Shown one piece after another: positions 44,370 to 56,168 of a DNA stretch of 64,000 bases. A model generated the notes under the pieces. The model was not told the DNA's origin. It did no database searches and worked only from the letters and a program-made list of their open reading frames with translations. The DNA is from Bursaphelenchus xylophilus. Its lineage: Eukaryota > Nematoda > Chromadorea > Rhabditida > Aphelenchoididae. The position numbers and the translations under genes are program-made. Numbering within the stretch: the first letter of the stretch is position 1; the number at the start of each line of letters is the position of its first letter. The stretch lies in assembly GCA_904066235.2 (NCBI GenBank), contig CAJFCV020000006.1, positions 11,718,001 through 11,782,000 on the forward strand, in the 5' to 3' direction.

Positions 44370-47300
44370 TCACCAAAGCTGCGCCACGTCGCTGCCCATC
44401 GGCAGGGTACTCATGTTGGTCAGCTCGTCCGCGAGGCTTACTGAAAGTGCCAAAAATAAGGTCAGAACGGAAAAATACATCGTTCAATCAAACAAAAATC
44501 CTTCTAACCATTGACTATATACCTCAATTCATCTAATAAAACCAAAAAATCAACAGCTCGAACAACTTTTTATATTACACTAGGGTCAAGTACAATATAA
44601 AAAGGTGTCAAAATCAATCCCAAAATGACTCACATCTTGTTTTCAAAGTCCAATCAGCCTATTAAAACCAAAAATTCCCAGATCTGTTAAAAATTTCATA
44701 TTACACTTGACTTCAAGGTCAAGTATAATATAAAATTTTTGTCAGATGTATTCCAATCCTTTATTTTCTTAGTCTAACAGTCCTAAGAACCTCTAAAAGT
44801 TCAAGATATACCAAAAATCGTCTAATTCCTAACATTTTTAGCCAAAATCATCTAGTACAACATCCAAAAAATCTTCATCCCAAGCCCAAAATCCATCTCA
44901 ACCCCTCCAAAATGCCCTCAGAATTAATAACCTACATCCTCCTTGCCGTTGAGGTGGTTGCATTGGAACGCCGAAGGAATTATTCAACTTGTCCCTCAGC
45001 TCATCCAGGGTGTTTCGTTTCTGGCTGAGCTCGAGGCTGATCTTGCGGTCGCCCATTTTGAGTTTGCTCATATTGGCTTCCAAGTCTTCGAGCTTCTCCA
45101 CTTCGGTGAAAACGTCCAAAATGTTGTTCAACAGCTTGATTGTGTTGGGCGGAAGTGGACCCCCACTGCTGGTGAACATATTGATGTCGATGAGTCCCTT
45201 CGAGGCGGCCAACCGCAACTTTTCGGCGATATCCTTGTTGTTGGAGGGCTGCTCGAACATGTGCGGCTGCTGGCCGTAGGACATGTTGGCCGGGGGTCGG
45301 GGCGCGGACCAATCATTGCCCGGCGGGCCGCCGTAGAAGTTGTTCGGAGGGAACTGCCCGCCGGGGATGAAGTTGCTCGGCGGCATTGCGTTGCGTGGCG
45401 AGTCCGCCCAACCTAAACAGTCTGCGGTTGAGATTAGAGAGGGGTTTATGTTGGAGTTTTCACAGCAAACCACCAAAACAACATCTGATGCCTAGTGTAA
45501 TATAAAACTTTTTTTTGAACTGGTCCCAATTACATCAAACTATATTTAAAACTATATTTTATTAACTTTCAGGTAATTTGGAACCTATTAGAACAAATGC
45601 CGTACAGAGATCAATCATTTTTTCACTTGCCACCTAGTATAATATAATATCAAAAAATCCCCAAAAAAAATCGCAAATTAGCCCAAATTAGTCTCAAATT
45701 AGCTAGTAAGCATTTCTAGATCTGCAAAAAAGCATATTAAACCACCCACTTTCATGCTATCCAATATTACACTTGATGTGACAAGTGTAATATAACTGCT
45801 CCAAAACTATTTGAAATAGCGAAAAATAAACTCAACTCGATCTAACCCTCCATAATACGTCACTACAAGTCGCCTCAACCAAAACCTAATCATTTTTTAT
45901 ATTACACTAGACCAAGTACAACATCCGATCAAAAACCGCCGAGAACCCCACAAACTTCACTTCAACAAGTTCCTACCTGCTCCTGGCGCCGCAGCCGGCG
46001 GAATAATTCCTCCGGGTCCTTGTGGGGCGGTGCCCATCCAGCCCGAGGCAAGGCTGGTCGGGGCCGCACTGTGCGGAGCGGCTGGATTGGCGGAAGTGGG
46101 GGTTGTGGTGGAGCCATTGATTGGTGGGAGCTCTCCCCATCCAGTTTCCGGCAAATGATTCTCATCCTGGTCCTTTTTCAGCGAGTCCGGCGAGGCCTGG
46201 TTGTTGGAGGAGGAGCCCACCAGACTGTCTTCTTCCTCCACCTGGGTCCAGCGACGGATTTGCTGACCTAAACCCAAAACCAATTAATAGTATCCGTAAA
46301 AGCGTTCATTGGGCGACAACACAACACCGAGAACACTAAAGTTTCATTTTCGGAATAATTTTTTTACAAGGAAAGTTCTTCTATGGGGTATGGAGTTACA
46401 GGTCGAGAGATGTATCAAAAAAATCGCAAGATTTTTCTGATTTAGAATATGTAAAAATTAGCTGCTCAATTTTGGTTTGAAAGGGCGAAAAAACCCTCAG
46501 AACTTTTCTCGCAACACCACGCAAATGCCTTTTTGACCAAGTTTTTACCAATTCAAAAGCTTTTTTTGGAGCTAAAGTAAACCCTGGCATCTCGACAAGC
46601 CTTAAAATATCCCTTTTTTATATTGGAATTACTAATTAAGGTGTAGTATTACCGTGAGGGGACCTGATCCAGTGGCAAAAAACGTATCATTTTGCATCCG
46701 GAAAGGATCAAAAATGTGGCAAAATGCTTCCCTCTCCAAGTGAAAAAAAACTTCGTTTTGAAGGGAGTCGGATTTTTTTCACTTGGAAGGGGAGGCATTT
46801 TGCCACATTTTTGATACTTCCCGGATGCAAAATGGTACGTTTTTTGCCATTGGATCAGGTCCCCCACTGTAATCAAATCTGAGATTTCAAGGCTTGTCAA
46901 GATGCCGGGGTTTACTTTAGCTCCAAAGAAAGCTTTTGAATTGGTAGAAACTTGGTCAAAAAGGCATTTGCGTGGTGTTGCGAGCAAAGTTCTGAGGGCC
47001 TTTTCGCCGTTACAAACCAAAATTGGGCACCTAACTTTTACATATTCTGAATCAGAAAAATTTTGCGATTTTTTTGATACATGTCTCGACCTGTAACTCC
47101 ATACCCACAGAAGTACTTTTAAAAAAATTTTGATCAGAAATTTTTTGCTCAGTACAACAAAAAATCCTCTCCTTACCTTGTTGCTTGGCCGGATCTCCCC
47201 AATGCGCGGTGCCGGTGTCCCTCTGCCACTTCCGCAGGTCTCCATTCGGGTCATGCCAGAAGGAATCGTCGTTCATCATGCTCGCGCCGTGCGTATTGAA

Positions 47301-50300
47301 GGTGCCCACCGAAAAAGAGCCGCCCGGATTTTGCGCCGGCATCGGCGGAATGGGATGCATCGGCGGCGGAGGTGGAGCGCCATGTGGATGATGCGGGCCT
47401 CGGCCGTGATGTTGTTGCGCCATTGGCGGAGGTGGGGGACCCATCACACGCTCCATCATGGAAGGCGGCATCATGTTCATTGGCCCGCCTTGTGGTGGCC
47501 CACCGAACTGCTGGAAGCCGCCGCCACCGCCGGGCGCGTTGCGTTGCCCACCACCGTACTTGTTGCCCCAAGGCTGACCAGGCTGTTGCTGGTTCATGTG
47601 TGGAGGACCGTTTCGCATCTGGAAATGGCGGGTGAGCCCATGGATAATGTCATAAAAGCGCTATAGCGGATTCATCCACTTGAAAACAGTTTTAGAAACC
47701 TTCAACAGCATAAAAGCCGTCTATCACAAGAATCTAATTTCGATTTCCGGCCTATTCATCAACAGTAATCTGATCAAAGCAGCTGCCATGAACAATATAA
47801 AAATTTTGGTTAATATCCCAAAAATATTCGACAATCAAGGATTTCAAAAGGCTTGTTACCTCTGAATCAACCTCTTTGAACCCTCAAACAGCCCTTTTGA
47901 CCTATTTCCACCTTATACTTGCCATCAAACCCACAAACTTCCTCCACCATGTAAAATATCGCCTAAAATCCGAAAAAGCACTCAAAACCCTTACCATTCT
48001 GTTGTCGGCAAAGCCCTGCTGCATCATAAAGTTGCCACCGTTGTAGAAGTTGTTGGGCATCTTGTGATTGGGCATCCCGCCCATAGGGAACCCTGGGTGG
48101 AATTCCTTCTGTTCGAAGCCACCGTTATGTTCCCACGAGCGCCATTGGCCCGTTCCATTGTCCATGCTCACTGAAAATACGACTTTTAGACCAATTCCAC
48201 CTTGTTTTAGGCAATTTTCGGGAGGAACGACAAGTTGATGTCTAAAGTAATATAATAGCTCAAATCAACGTCGAAAACGAGGTGAATAGCTGTGAAAAAC
48301 ATTTAGATACTCCAAAGAGTAGTTACTTCGAATTTTTTGCCTAAAATCGCATGAAAATTTAGTCTTGCATCAATAATACCTAAAATAATGTCGCAAAGTC
48401 GCCAAAACTATCAGAAAAAGTGTCCTTTCCTATTCTGAGCATCCAATTCCTTCATAAAACTATTCCTACAACATTATCACGTGTTTACAGCTAGTCTGCA
48501 TTTCTATTTCCACGCGAAAAAAACGAGAATTTCGTTCGCAAAAATCGATAAAGGTCGAGAGAAAAAAAAATATTTTTTTTACAGAAATGCGGGGAAATTC
48601 CGAATGGAGAATTTGATGAGTACAATTACTGACTAGTGTTTATTGTAATTTCTGCGTGTTTTTTAGTGTAATCTCCGCGAACGAGTGTAAAAAATCGAAA
48701 ACTTGGGGAAAATCGAGGGTTTTTGAAGGAAACCCTCAAAAAATTGTGTTTCTGGCTGAAATACGGGGTAAAATACGGTAATTAAAATCCGCAATGTCAT
48801 ATTTGTTCTGCGTATTACGAAGGACATCAGTTTTTGTTGTTCTACCACAAAAAATTTAGAGAAATTCGAAATACACCAATTTTATGGCTAAAATAAGGTC
48901 CGAACCTGGCTAAATCTAAATTTAGCCCCAAAATTTCTATTCAGATCTTTAGAACAGGTCCAAACCCCTTCGGAATGTTCGATTTCCCGAGCAGACATGT
49001 CCAATTTCGACGTAAAATTCTCAAAAAAGGCGACAAAACCCGGCGACGTGGTGAAACGAGCGAGAAAGTGGGGGAATTCGTGAGGGCGCAGACAGCTGGC
49101 GACACGATCGTGGTCTGGGGGTCGCGTGCTCGGGGGTTTTCACTTTTTTTCCCGATCAAAAATGGGGAGGGGGCGCACATTTCATGGAAATCAGATGTGC
49201 AATTCGGGGGGCTTGATAAACACAAATGGGAGTCAGCGGAAGGTCGAGATTGCCTTTAAAAGACCTTTAAAAGACTCTAAGAGCCTTTGGAAGGCATTAC
49301 AGCCACAAAGCTGACGAAATTTTAGCCAAAAAAGAGCAATTTTATATTGCTCATGACAACAACTCCACTTTTTGCGATTATACTTGATTTTTCCCCTAAA
49401 ATACAATTGTAACATGCTAATAAGGCGTTCGGAATACAAAACGACCCTACAATCTGCATTTTACACTTTGAAAAAATTGTTTATTATCGAAAAACGGACG
49501 GAATTTGAAAGAATTCCGCTGAAATCATCAAAAAAACGGGTAGACCAATGTCAGACGGCGTTTCAAAACGTGCCTTCTGGCAAAATAAACAAACTGAAGA
49601 CGGGGCAGTCTTTATAATGAAAGGGCAAACCCAGTTTACCCTGTTTTTGAGACATTTTGCCCAAGGCAATGGCAAAAATCGGGTAAAAATCAATTCTCCC
49701 TTCGGGAGTTTCAATTTTACTCTCTAAATTTTCGAAAACTACTCGTTATGGGACTTATAGAGGTGCAAAAAAGATGTAGGAGGGGTGTAGCGCCGAGACT
49801 TGGGACCTTTTTATATTACACTTGACCATCAAGCCCGATCAGCCCCAAATATCCCGAAAATCCCAAGATTTGTGACGAAAAATGAAGAAAAAATAGGGTC
49901 GACGCTTCGTGCCTTTCCCCACAGCATTCGCGACGAGCAGGCGGGGGGCAAACACAACGAAAAGGGGGAAGAATTTGGTGCGTCCCCTCGCCGACCCTAA
50001 AGCGAGGTCGTTTTTTTCGTCTCCCCTCTTTTCCGTCCGTTTCTTCGCCGACTCGGGGGAAAAAGCGCAGCAAATGGGGCAGTCAAGAATCTGCGGCGTC
50101 CGATTCTCGGCGCTCTCCGCGCTTGCGGCGCTCTTTCGCCGCGCTCGGGCCTCTCTTTTTTCGGGCCTCGGAAAGTTCGAAATTTGCCCGAAAAAGTTGG
50201 GGAAAAAAGAACTTCCGACTTTGGCATCAAATTTGCGAAATAAACGCGGACAAAGACGGAGAAGAGAGAAGGGAGAGTAGAGTGGGAGAAGAGTACAAAG

Positions 50301-52754
50301 AACTCGGGGTAAATAAAAAAACAAAATGACGTTCCGAGCTATATTGTACTTGATGATTCGAGTACAATAAAAAAAATTGGATGATAATGATGGAGGGGAA
50401 ACTATTACAGCTGATAGGATGTGATTTTTAACACATTTAGAGACAAAATTCACTTTCTGTAGCATCTTAATTTTTGCGTTATAAGCCATTTTTTGAATAA
50501 ATCAGCATTTTTTAAGCCGAAAAGCAGCGTTATTTCCAACCAAAAATTCCTAATTTTCAAATTCCGAATGGCGTATTATACCATAACAAGCCGTATTTTA
50601 CATAACAAACTGACATTTGAGCCCAAAATCATTCATTTTTCACCTCTATATTACACTTGATATCTAGTGTAATATAAAAATTAATAGCCTAACCAAATAT
50701 AAAAACTCTGATGGTCTTTCCCAACTTAGAAACAATCCCACAGCCGTTCGTTTCGAAGGGGGGAAACTAACAAAGCCCGAGGCTTTATTTGTTTTAGTCC
50801 AAACGAAACTCAAGGGTTCAAGGTCAGAGGCACAAAACATGTTTACTATGTTTGGTTTATAGACCGCTGTTGCGACTAATTACCCGATTACTCAATTATT
50901 GCAGTGAAATCTGTGTATTGCGGGGCGAGTAAGCGCTAAAACAAATGTAGATTGCTACAGTAGCAGACCTGATCCGGTGGCAGAAAACGTACCATTTTGC
51001 ATCCGGAAAGTATCAAAAATGTGGCAAAATGTGTCCCTCTCCAAGTGAAAAAAACTCCTACTTCAAAAGTGCGCCCTTCAAAAGGGAGTTTTTTTCACAT
51101 GGAGAGGGAGACATTTTGCTACATTTTTGATACTTCCCCGATGCAAAATGGTACGTTTTTTGCCACTGGATCAGATCCGTCATATGGTATGTGATCGTAT
51201 TTAGACATTGAAATTACTGAACATTGATTTCATACCCTGAGGCGATATATTTTGTCATTGAAACAGAATGCCAAACATCTTTGGTTTTTGGCGCGGTATT
51301 TGAAATTCCCCCATTAAACTGCTGTAAAATAATCCAGAAATGTCTAGACAGGGTCATATCGAAATAATTCATTATTTAGAGGTGTGTTTTTCCCCTCGAA
51401 CTTTGAGATTTGTATAGTTTAGAGAGGGTTTGACATCAATGTCAAGTACAATATCAAGTTTCTCTCACCTCCGCCCATAAATCGATTGCCCGGACCATCG
51501 GCGGGGAATCCACGATTCTCCACCTCCCAGGGCGTCGACTGATTCACTTCACGGCCCCATTGGCCGTTCGGCTGCATTTTCATTTGGCCCGGACCAAGGT
51601 TCATTTGGAGGAAATCGTTCTCCAACGAGTTCCCCATGCTGTCCGGATCGGACCAGGGGACCTTGCTTTGATCTTGAGGGGTTTGTCGAGCATTCCCGCT
51701 GCTCCAACCCTTTTCGTCGTCTGAAATTTGCATAATTTTGGATGATTTAGACTTTAGTCTTCATGGGCAATATTTATAAAAATCATCACTCCAAACAGGT
51801 GGATTAGAGTGAAAAAACACAAAATTAGTCTAGTTAAGACTCTATAGAGCGATTGAAATTCGTAGTATGTGATTTTTTATTACTAGAAACACAGTAATAA
51901 ACTGAAAAAATAGCCACAAACCACGTCACAAAAACTCACACATAACACCGTTTTGCCCACCTGTACCATTGAAGGAGCCGGAGCCGAGGCTGTTCTCCTT
52001 TTGCCGCTGTTTCCCGGCCCATGTGTTCAGTTTTGATGTCTAAAATCATAGGGTAAACTGATGGGAAACGGTTGGGAATACGACAAGTGCTCTCATAGGG
52101 GAAATACTCAAAGTTCGACCAACAGATTTTGATGAAACTTGGGGCAAATTAAGATTGCAATTTTTAGCTCGCGCTTTGCAGAGAATCATTGAAATTTTTA
52201 AATCGAAAAGTGCCAAAAAAAATGATTTTCGGCCGTTTTCAGAGTGAAAAAATGGAATTCTGTTTAAAGTGTAGAGCACATTATTTCTGCCAAAAATTAT
52301 TTTTTTTCCTCGCGAAATTCACGCAGATACAGCTGAAGAAGTTTTTTTTTCTCTGACTGTCACTCCTCATTTTCCATAGTCATCGTTTTGACGAGAGACT
52401 AGGGAAAATGAGGAGAGACGGTCAGAGAAAAAAAGGTTTTTTGGAGATATCTCTGTGAATTTTGCAAGGAAAAATATTTTTTTTTGCAGAAATAATGTGC
52501 TCTACACTTCAAACAGAATCCTATTTTTTCTCTCTGAAAACGGCCAAAAAATCTTCTTTTTTGACATTTTTCGATTTAAAAATCTCGGTGATTTCTGCAT
52601 AGCGCGGGCTAAAAATCTTACATGTCTCTTAGGACATTGTAATCTAAATTTGTCGCAAGTTCCATCAAACTCTGCGAGTGGCCTTTGAGCTTTTCCAATC
52701 TCATCCCGTCGCGGCCGAAAAACTCACGTTTGGAGGTCCGCTTCCGTTGCTCAT
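44370..52754 (-). CDS. ain-1: GW182-family miRISC protein, AIN-1-like
   Basis: Exons 52754-52728, 52039-51940, 51720-51469, 48170-47995, 47618-47177, 46267-45977, 45412-44936 and 44440-44370 join in phase to 611 residues. The protein is rich in Gly, Pro, Asn and Gln, with about 16 spaced tryptophans in small-residue contexts (LNTWAGK, EKGWSSG, NGQWGRE, QPWGNK, TGWGELP, SGWMGT, AGWADS, NDWSAP). This is the hallmark of GW182/AIN proteins that bind Argonaute and recruit deadenylases. A helical segment (LLNNILDVFTEVEKLEDLEA) lies near the end, which closes SDVAQLW. There are no zinc fingers or enzyme motifs. Nematode AIN proteins also lack the vertebrate RRM and UBA layout. C. elegans has ain-1 and ain-2; ain-1 is preferred on presumed X linkage. 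Introns are up to 3.3 kb. Confidence 0.86.
46360..47120. mobile_element. Palindromic element, family F2, copy 2, split by a MITE
   Basis: Left half 46360-46650 and inverted right half 46870-47120 match the F2 element at 6640-7130 (GGGGTATGGAGTTACAGGTC, GCAACACCACGCAAATGCC). MITE copy 4 lies between them. It lies in ain-1 intron 5 and its right end is close to exon 5. Confidence 0.88.
46652..46869. mobile_element. Mariner-type MITE, family M, copy 4
   Basis: It begins CCGTGAGGGGACCTGATCCA after TA and ends CATTGGATCAGGTCCCCCAC plus TG and TA. It is inserted near the centre of the F2 palindrome. Confidence 0.87.
48950..50340 (-). promoter_or_regulatory. GC-rich islands in ain-1 intron 3
   Basis: 48970-49260 and 49880-50300 are markedly GC-richer than the surrounding intron and CG-rich. 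Frames on both strands are open but show no protein family. Such islands could be an internal promoter for a short ain-1 form or for a separate transcript. A TAGTGTAATATAA-type pair flanks the area at about 50340-50370 and 50648-50675. Confidence 0.3.
50958..51186. mobile_element. Mariner-type MITE, family M, copy 5
   Basis: It begins CAGTAGCAGACCTGATCCGG after TA and ends CTGGATCAGATCCGTCATAT. The arms contain TGCATCCGGAAAGTATC. The right terminus has decayed. Confidence 0.83.
52110..52685. repeat. Fold-back element, family F3, copy 3, ain-1 intron 1
   Basis: The left half (ATTTTGATGAAACTTGGGGC ... GGAATTCTGTTTAAAG) and the inverted right half (CTTCAAACAGAATCC ... AGTTCCATCAAACTC) pair around about 52390. 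It belongs with the F3 copies at 1150 and 3000. Confidence 0.83.
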
Positions 52755-53211
52755 GTCTTGCGGTGGTTTCCAGACGGAATTATCGCTATTGGGTTTGTTG
52801 AAATAACTCGGCTCTTCGGTGAAAAGCATCGACACCGAAGAGAAGAAGAAGCGCTGCGTGAGTGGCGGTTGACGGGCGTTACCGTAATTTCGTTAATGAG
52901 ACCAAGTACGAAGAAGAATTGCTACACGTTTCCTTTTCGGGAGGGGGATTATGGATTTGTTTTCGGGTAGTTTAGGGACTCGTCCAATCTGTTTTCTTTG
53001 GTGACACCACGGGGTTTTTCTTGGGTTGAAATGGCTGCGGGCCTGTCGAGGTAAACGCTGAGGGCAAATGAGACACAAAATAAAGGGTACACGTCTGAAA
53101 GGTTAAAGGTTATTTATGTGTCTGCCGCAGGACTTTCCCAGGGAAATCTTTACGGGACATGGATGGAAGTCAGCCCGAATTTTGGGCATAATTTTGTAAG
53201 CGAGATTCCTA

Positions 53212-53459
53212 CAGTGAGGGACCTGATCCAGTGGCAAAAAACGTACCATTTTGCATCCAGGAAGTATCAAAAATGTGGCAAAATGCTTCCCTCTCCAAGT
53301 GAAAAAAACTTTGTTTTTATGGGAACCCTCACAAAAAGAGTGGGCGCACTTTTGAAATCGGAGTTTTTTCATTTGCAGAGGGAGACATTTTGCCACATTT
53401 TTGATACTTCCCGGATGCAAAATGGTACGTTTTTTGCCACTGGATCAGGTCCGTCACTG
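53212..53459. mobile_element. Mariner-type MITE, family M, copy 6
   Basis: It begins CAGTGAGGGACCTGATCCAG and ends CTGGATCAGGTCCGTCACTG, flanked by TA on both sides. It is the cleanest copy, with arms of about 70 bp containing AAAACGTACCATTTTGCATC. Confidence 0.92.
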
Positions 53460-54336
53460 TATGCGTAAAAAATCGCGCAATCCGCCCGCCCCCGACTTAC
53501 AATCGGATTTGCTGTGAAGATCAATAAAAGTTAGACCGTTGTTGAGTTCGAGAAACCTTCGGTAGAGGAGCGCCCGCACTTTTTTCGCGACGAATGCCAA
53601 AAGAAATGGGGACGAAGAGAGGGCCAGTGATTTCGGTTGTTATTACTCCCGCGGCCTTTTCCGAGACACGTCCAGGTCCTCAAAAACGGGCGAGGCGAAA
53701 AAGGTTACGCACCTGGAACAACAGCACATTCAGCGAGAGATCAACCTTAATTGCAGCTCGCAAAAGTGGATGGATAACGGAATTTGAGGTAGTAATAATG
53801 AGGTAAATGGGATGTAAATCGTGTAAACACTTGCTCTTTATTGGATTAAAGTCTTGTTTGGAGAGGGAAAAAGGTCGAAAAGTAATGAAATTGGAATTAC
53901 TTGTAAATGCCAAGTGTAACAAAAAAAATTGACGATATCGCGGAAGTTTAAATTTAAAATACTCTATTTCCAATTTAAATAGTTTAATCAGCAATTTTAG
54001 TCACCTAAAATAGCAAAACATTATCTAAAATCGGGCAAAATCCACAATAGTCATCAAGGGTCTAGGATAACATAAAGGAATAAAAAATTTCGGCCTCACC
54101 CCGCCAGTTGTCTACCGAAACGACAATAAAAGGACAAAACACAGCTTACTCCCGCTAATTAACCCCGCCACCCGTCAATATTCGAACTGGAATAACAAAA
54201 ATTTCCGACCAAACCGCGAGATAATGCCCTTAAAAACGGGGCCTTCACGCAACCAATTACACCCCAACTAATCGTGTGACAATGCCGAAAAGATACTCAA
54301 AAACAAGTTACGACAACAGGAAACCCTGTGTACTTG
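53460..54336. other. Non-coding stretch 5' of ain-1, no gene seen
   Basis: Short frames on both strands (53594-53806, 53680-53994) are unsupported. The region may include upstream control sequence of ain-1, which starts at 52754 on the minus strand. Confidence 0.4.
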
Positions 54337-54916
54337 TATACTCCCCGTACAATGTTTTGACCCCCCTCCTAACTCCGTCCAAAGTGTACTAATTCGGACC
54401 AAATTTGGTATGTAGTATACTCACAGGCTAGTAACAAAAAATAACATAGCAGGACCTACCTTATAGTTGAATATCAAAATCTAGGGAAAATTTTCAAAAA
54501 TCACCTTAAATTCGAGGAAAAAGTTTTGACCCCCCATTAAAAAACGTTAGATGTCGCCAGCGGATGCCACGCAAACCTATTGTAATCGACGTCCCATACC
54601 TGAATACAGGTTAATAATAGGTTTTCCGTTGAATGCTTCGTTGCATTTGAGGATTCAACGCGTTAAACCGTTTTTGATGTAGAGCTGCCCAAAATTGTAA
54701 AAATCTTGCCCTAGCGCTTTCCTAGAGCTCTAAATTGGGTTTATATTATGTGCTTTAGACCTGTATTTACCTTCTCCTTTCAATAAAAGTGCATGGTGGC
54801 CTGGCAGTGTAGATTCGGCAGATACCCTCTTGTCATGCCCAGCCTTGGTGAGCCATTTGCTCTTTGACTCAAGGTCGAGATGTGGTCGTTAGGTCCTCAA
54901 TGTAATCCTGAGACTC

Positions 54917-55285
54917 CTATTTACTCTCAGTAATGTAAAATGTTTTGATTTGACACGTTTTGTAATGGGTTTCATTCACCTTAATCTTAAGTTTGCCGTT
55001 ACTGTAGATGACCCCGAGTACGATGACATCCCCACCTCCGACTTGGCGTTTCATACGTCTCAAATGAGTATGGTGGGTGCTGTACCGTCTTAAATTACCT
55101 GGTCCATCAAATGAAGACCGTTTTTGGTGGCTAAAAATCCATTTGAAAAACGCGGGTTTTTCGTTAAGGTGCAGATCGGCGAAGTTGCGCCTGTAAACCA
55201 TATGAGACCGTGTCACCCGGAGTTCATTCTTTGTTTGAGAGTAACTAGGAGTCTCACGATTACATTGAGGACCTAACGACCACAT
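54917..55285 (-). pseudogene. Tc1/mariner transposase fragment, decayed
   Basis: An open frame of about 120 codons on the minus strand contains KWIFSHQKRSSFDGPGNLRR and QVGGGDVIVLGVIYSNGKLK. These resemble the Tc1/mariner catalytic-core phrases around IFSDEK, LDGP and GGGSVMVWG. The first catalytic Asp position of the FSDEK motif reads His here, so it would not be active. N- and C-terminal parts are missing and replaced by inverted-repeat arms. It is a dead remnant at the centre of the palindrome. Confidence 0.78.
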
Positions 55286-55703
55286 CTCGACCTTGAGTCA
55301 AAGAGCAAATGGCTCACCAAGGCTGGGCATGACAAGAGGGTATCTGCCGAATCTACACCGCCAGGCCACCATGCACTTTTATTGAAGGGAGAAGGTAAAT
55401 ACAGGTCTAAAGCACATAATATAAACCCAATTTAGAGCTCTAGAAAAGCGCTAGGGCAAGATTTTTACAATTTTGGGCAGCTCTACATCAAAAACGGTTT
55501 AACGCGTTGAATCCTCAAATGCAACGAAGCATTCAACGGGAAACCATTTATTAACCTGTATTCAGGTATGGGACGTCGATTACAATAGGTTTGCGTGGCA
55601 TCCGCTGGCGACATCTAACGTTTTTTAATGGGGGGTCAAAACTTTTTCCTCGATTTTTTAAGGTGATTTTTGAAAATTTTCCCTAGATTTTGATATTCAA
55701 CTA

Positions 55704-55997
55704 TTAGCATTTTCACAAAGTGCCTGGATATTTGTCGCGAATCGCACTGTGCACAAAGGCCCCCGATTTTTCGCACCGTGCATTGACCTTTTTTTGGTTT
55801 TGCACTGTGCATTTGAAATATCGCTGCGACGTAAGCTTTTCTCAACTGCGCCTCCGCGAGAATGTGCACAGTGCAATCGGCTTTTTTGAGGTTTGCACGG
55901 TGCGAAAACGGGAAATTTCACAGTGCGTTGGCGACAAAGGTTCAAGATGCACTGTGCGAAAGCGAAATGATGACCAGGCACTTTGTGAAAATGCTAA
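55704..55997. mobile_element. TA-flanked MITE carrying GCACWGTGC cluster E
   Basis: The perfect 24-bp inverted ends start TTAGCATTTTCACAAAGTGC (left 55704-55727, right 55974-55997), with TA on each side (55702, 55998). The opposite palindrome arm near 54475 preserves the empty site CCTTATAGTTGAATATC. Inside are about six GCACNGTGC sites and the word TGTCGCGAATCGCACTG. Confidence 0.9.
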
Positions 55998-56168
55998 TAT
56001 AAGGTAGGTCCTGCTATGTTATTTTTTGTTACTAGCCTGTGAGTATACTACATACCAAATTTGGTCCGAATTAGTACACTTTGGACGGAGTTAGGAGGGG
56101 GGTCAAAACATTGTACGGGGAGTATAATTTGGGAGCGAAATGAGCGGGGAGGTCAAGTGTAATATAAT

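Larger units (their letters stand above)
54337..56126. mobile_element. 1.8-kb palindromic Tc1/mariner-type element, family F4
   Basis: The ends are TATACTCCCCGTACAATGTT and its inverse. Left arm 54337 to about 54935 and right arm about 55228-56126 pair over roughly 600 bp. The loop holds a decayed transposase fragment. The right arm is interrupted by a younger 294-bp element (55704-55997). Confidence 0.9.

Noticed and set aside
46060..46075. A single GCACTGTGC inside an ain-1 coding exon
   Set aside because: An isolated copy in Pro/Ala codons with no neighbouring sites, so probably coincidence rather than part of the array system.
47130..47666. Long plus-strand frames rich in His and Arg opposite ain-1 exon 5
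   Set aside because: They are the antisense shadow of the Gly/Pro/His-rich ain-1 coding exon.
49839..50489. Minus-strand frame of 216 codons inside ain-1 intron 3
   Set aside because: It lies in a GC-rich island with open frames on both strands, has Arg/Lys-rich low-complexity sequence and no family match.
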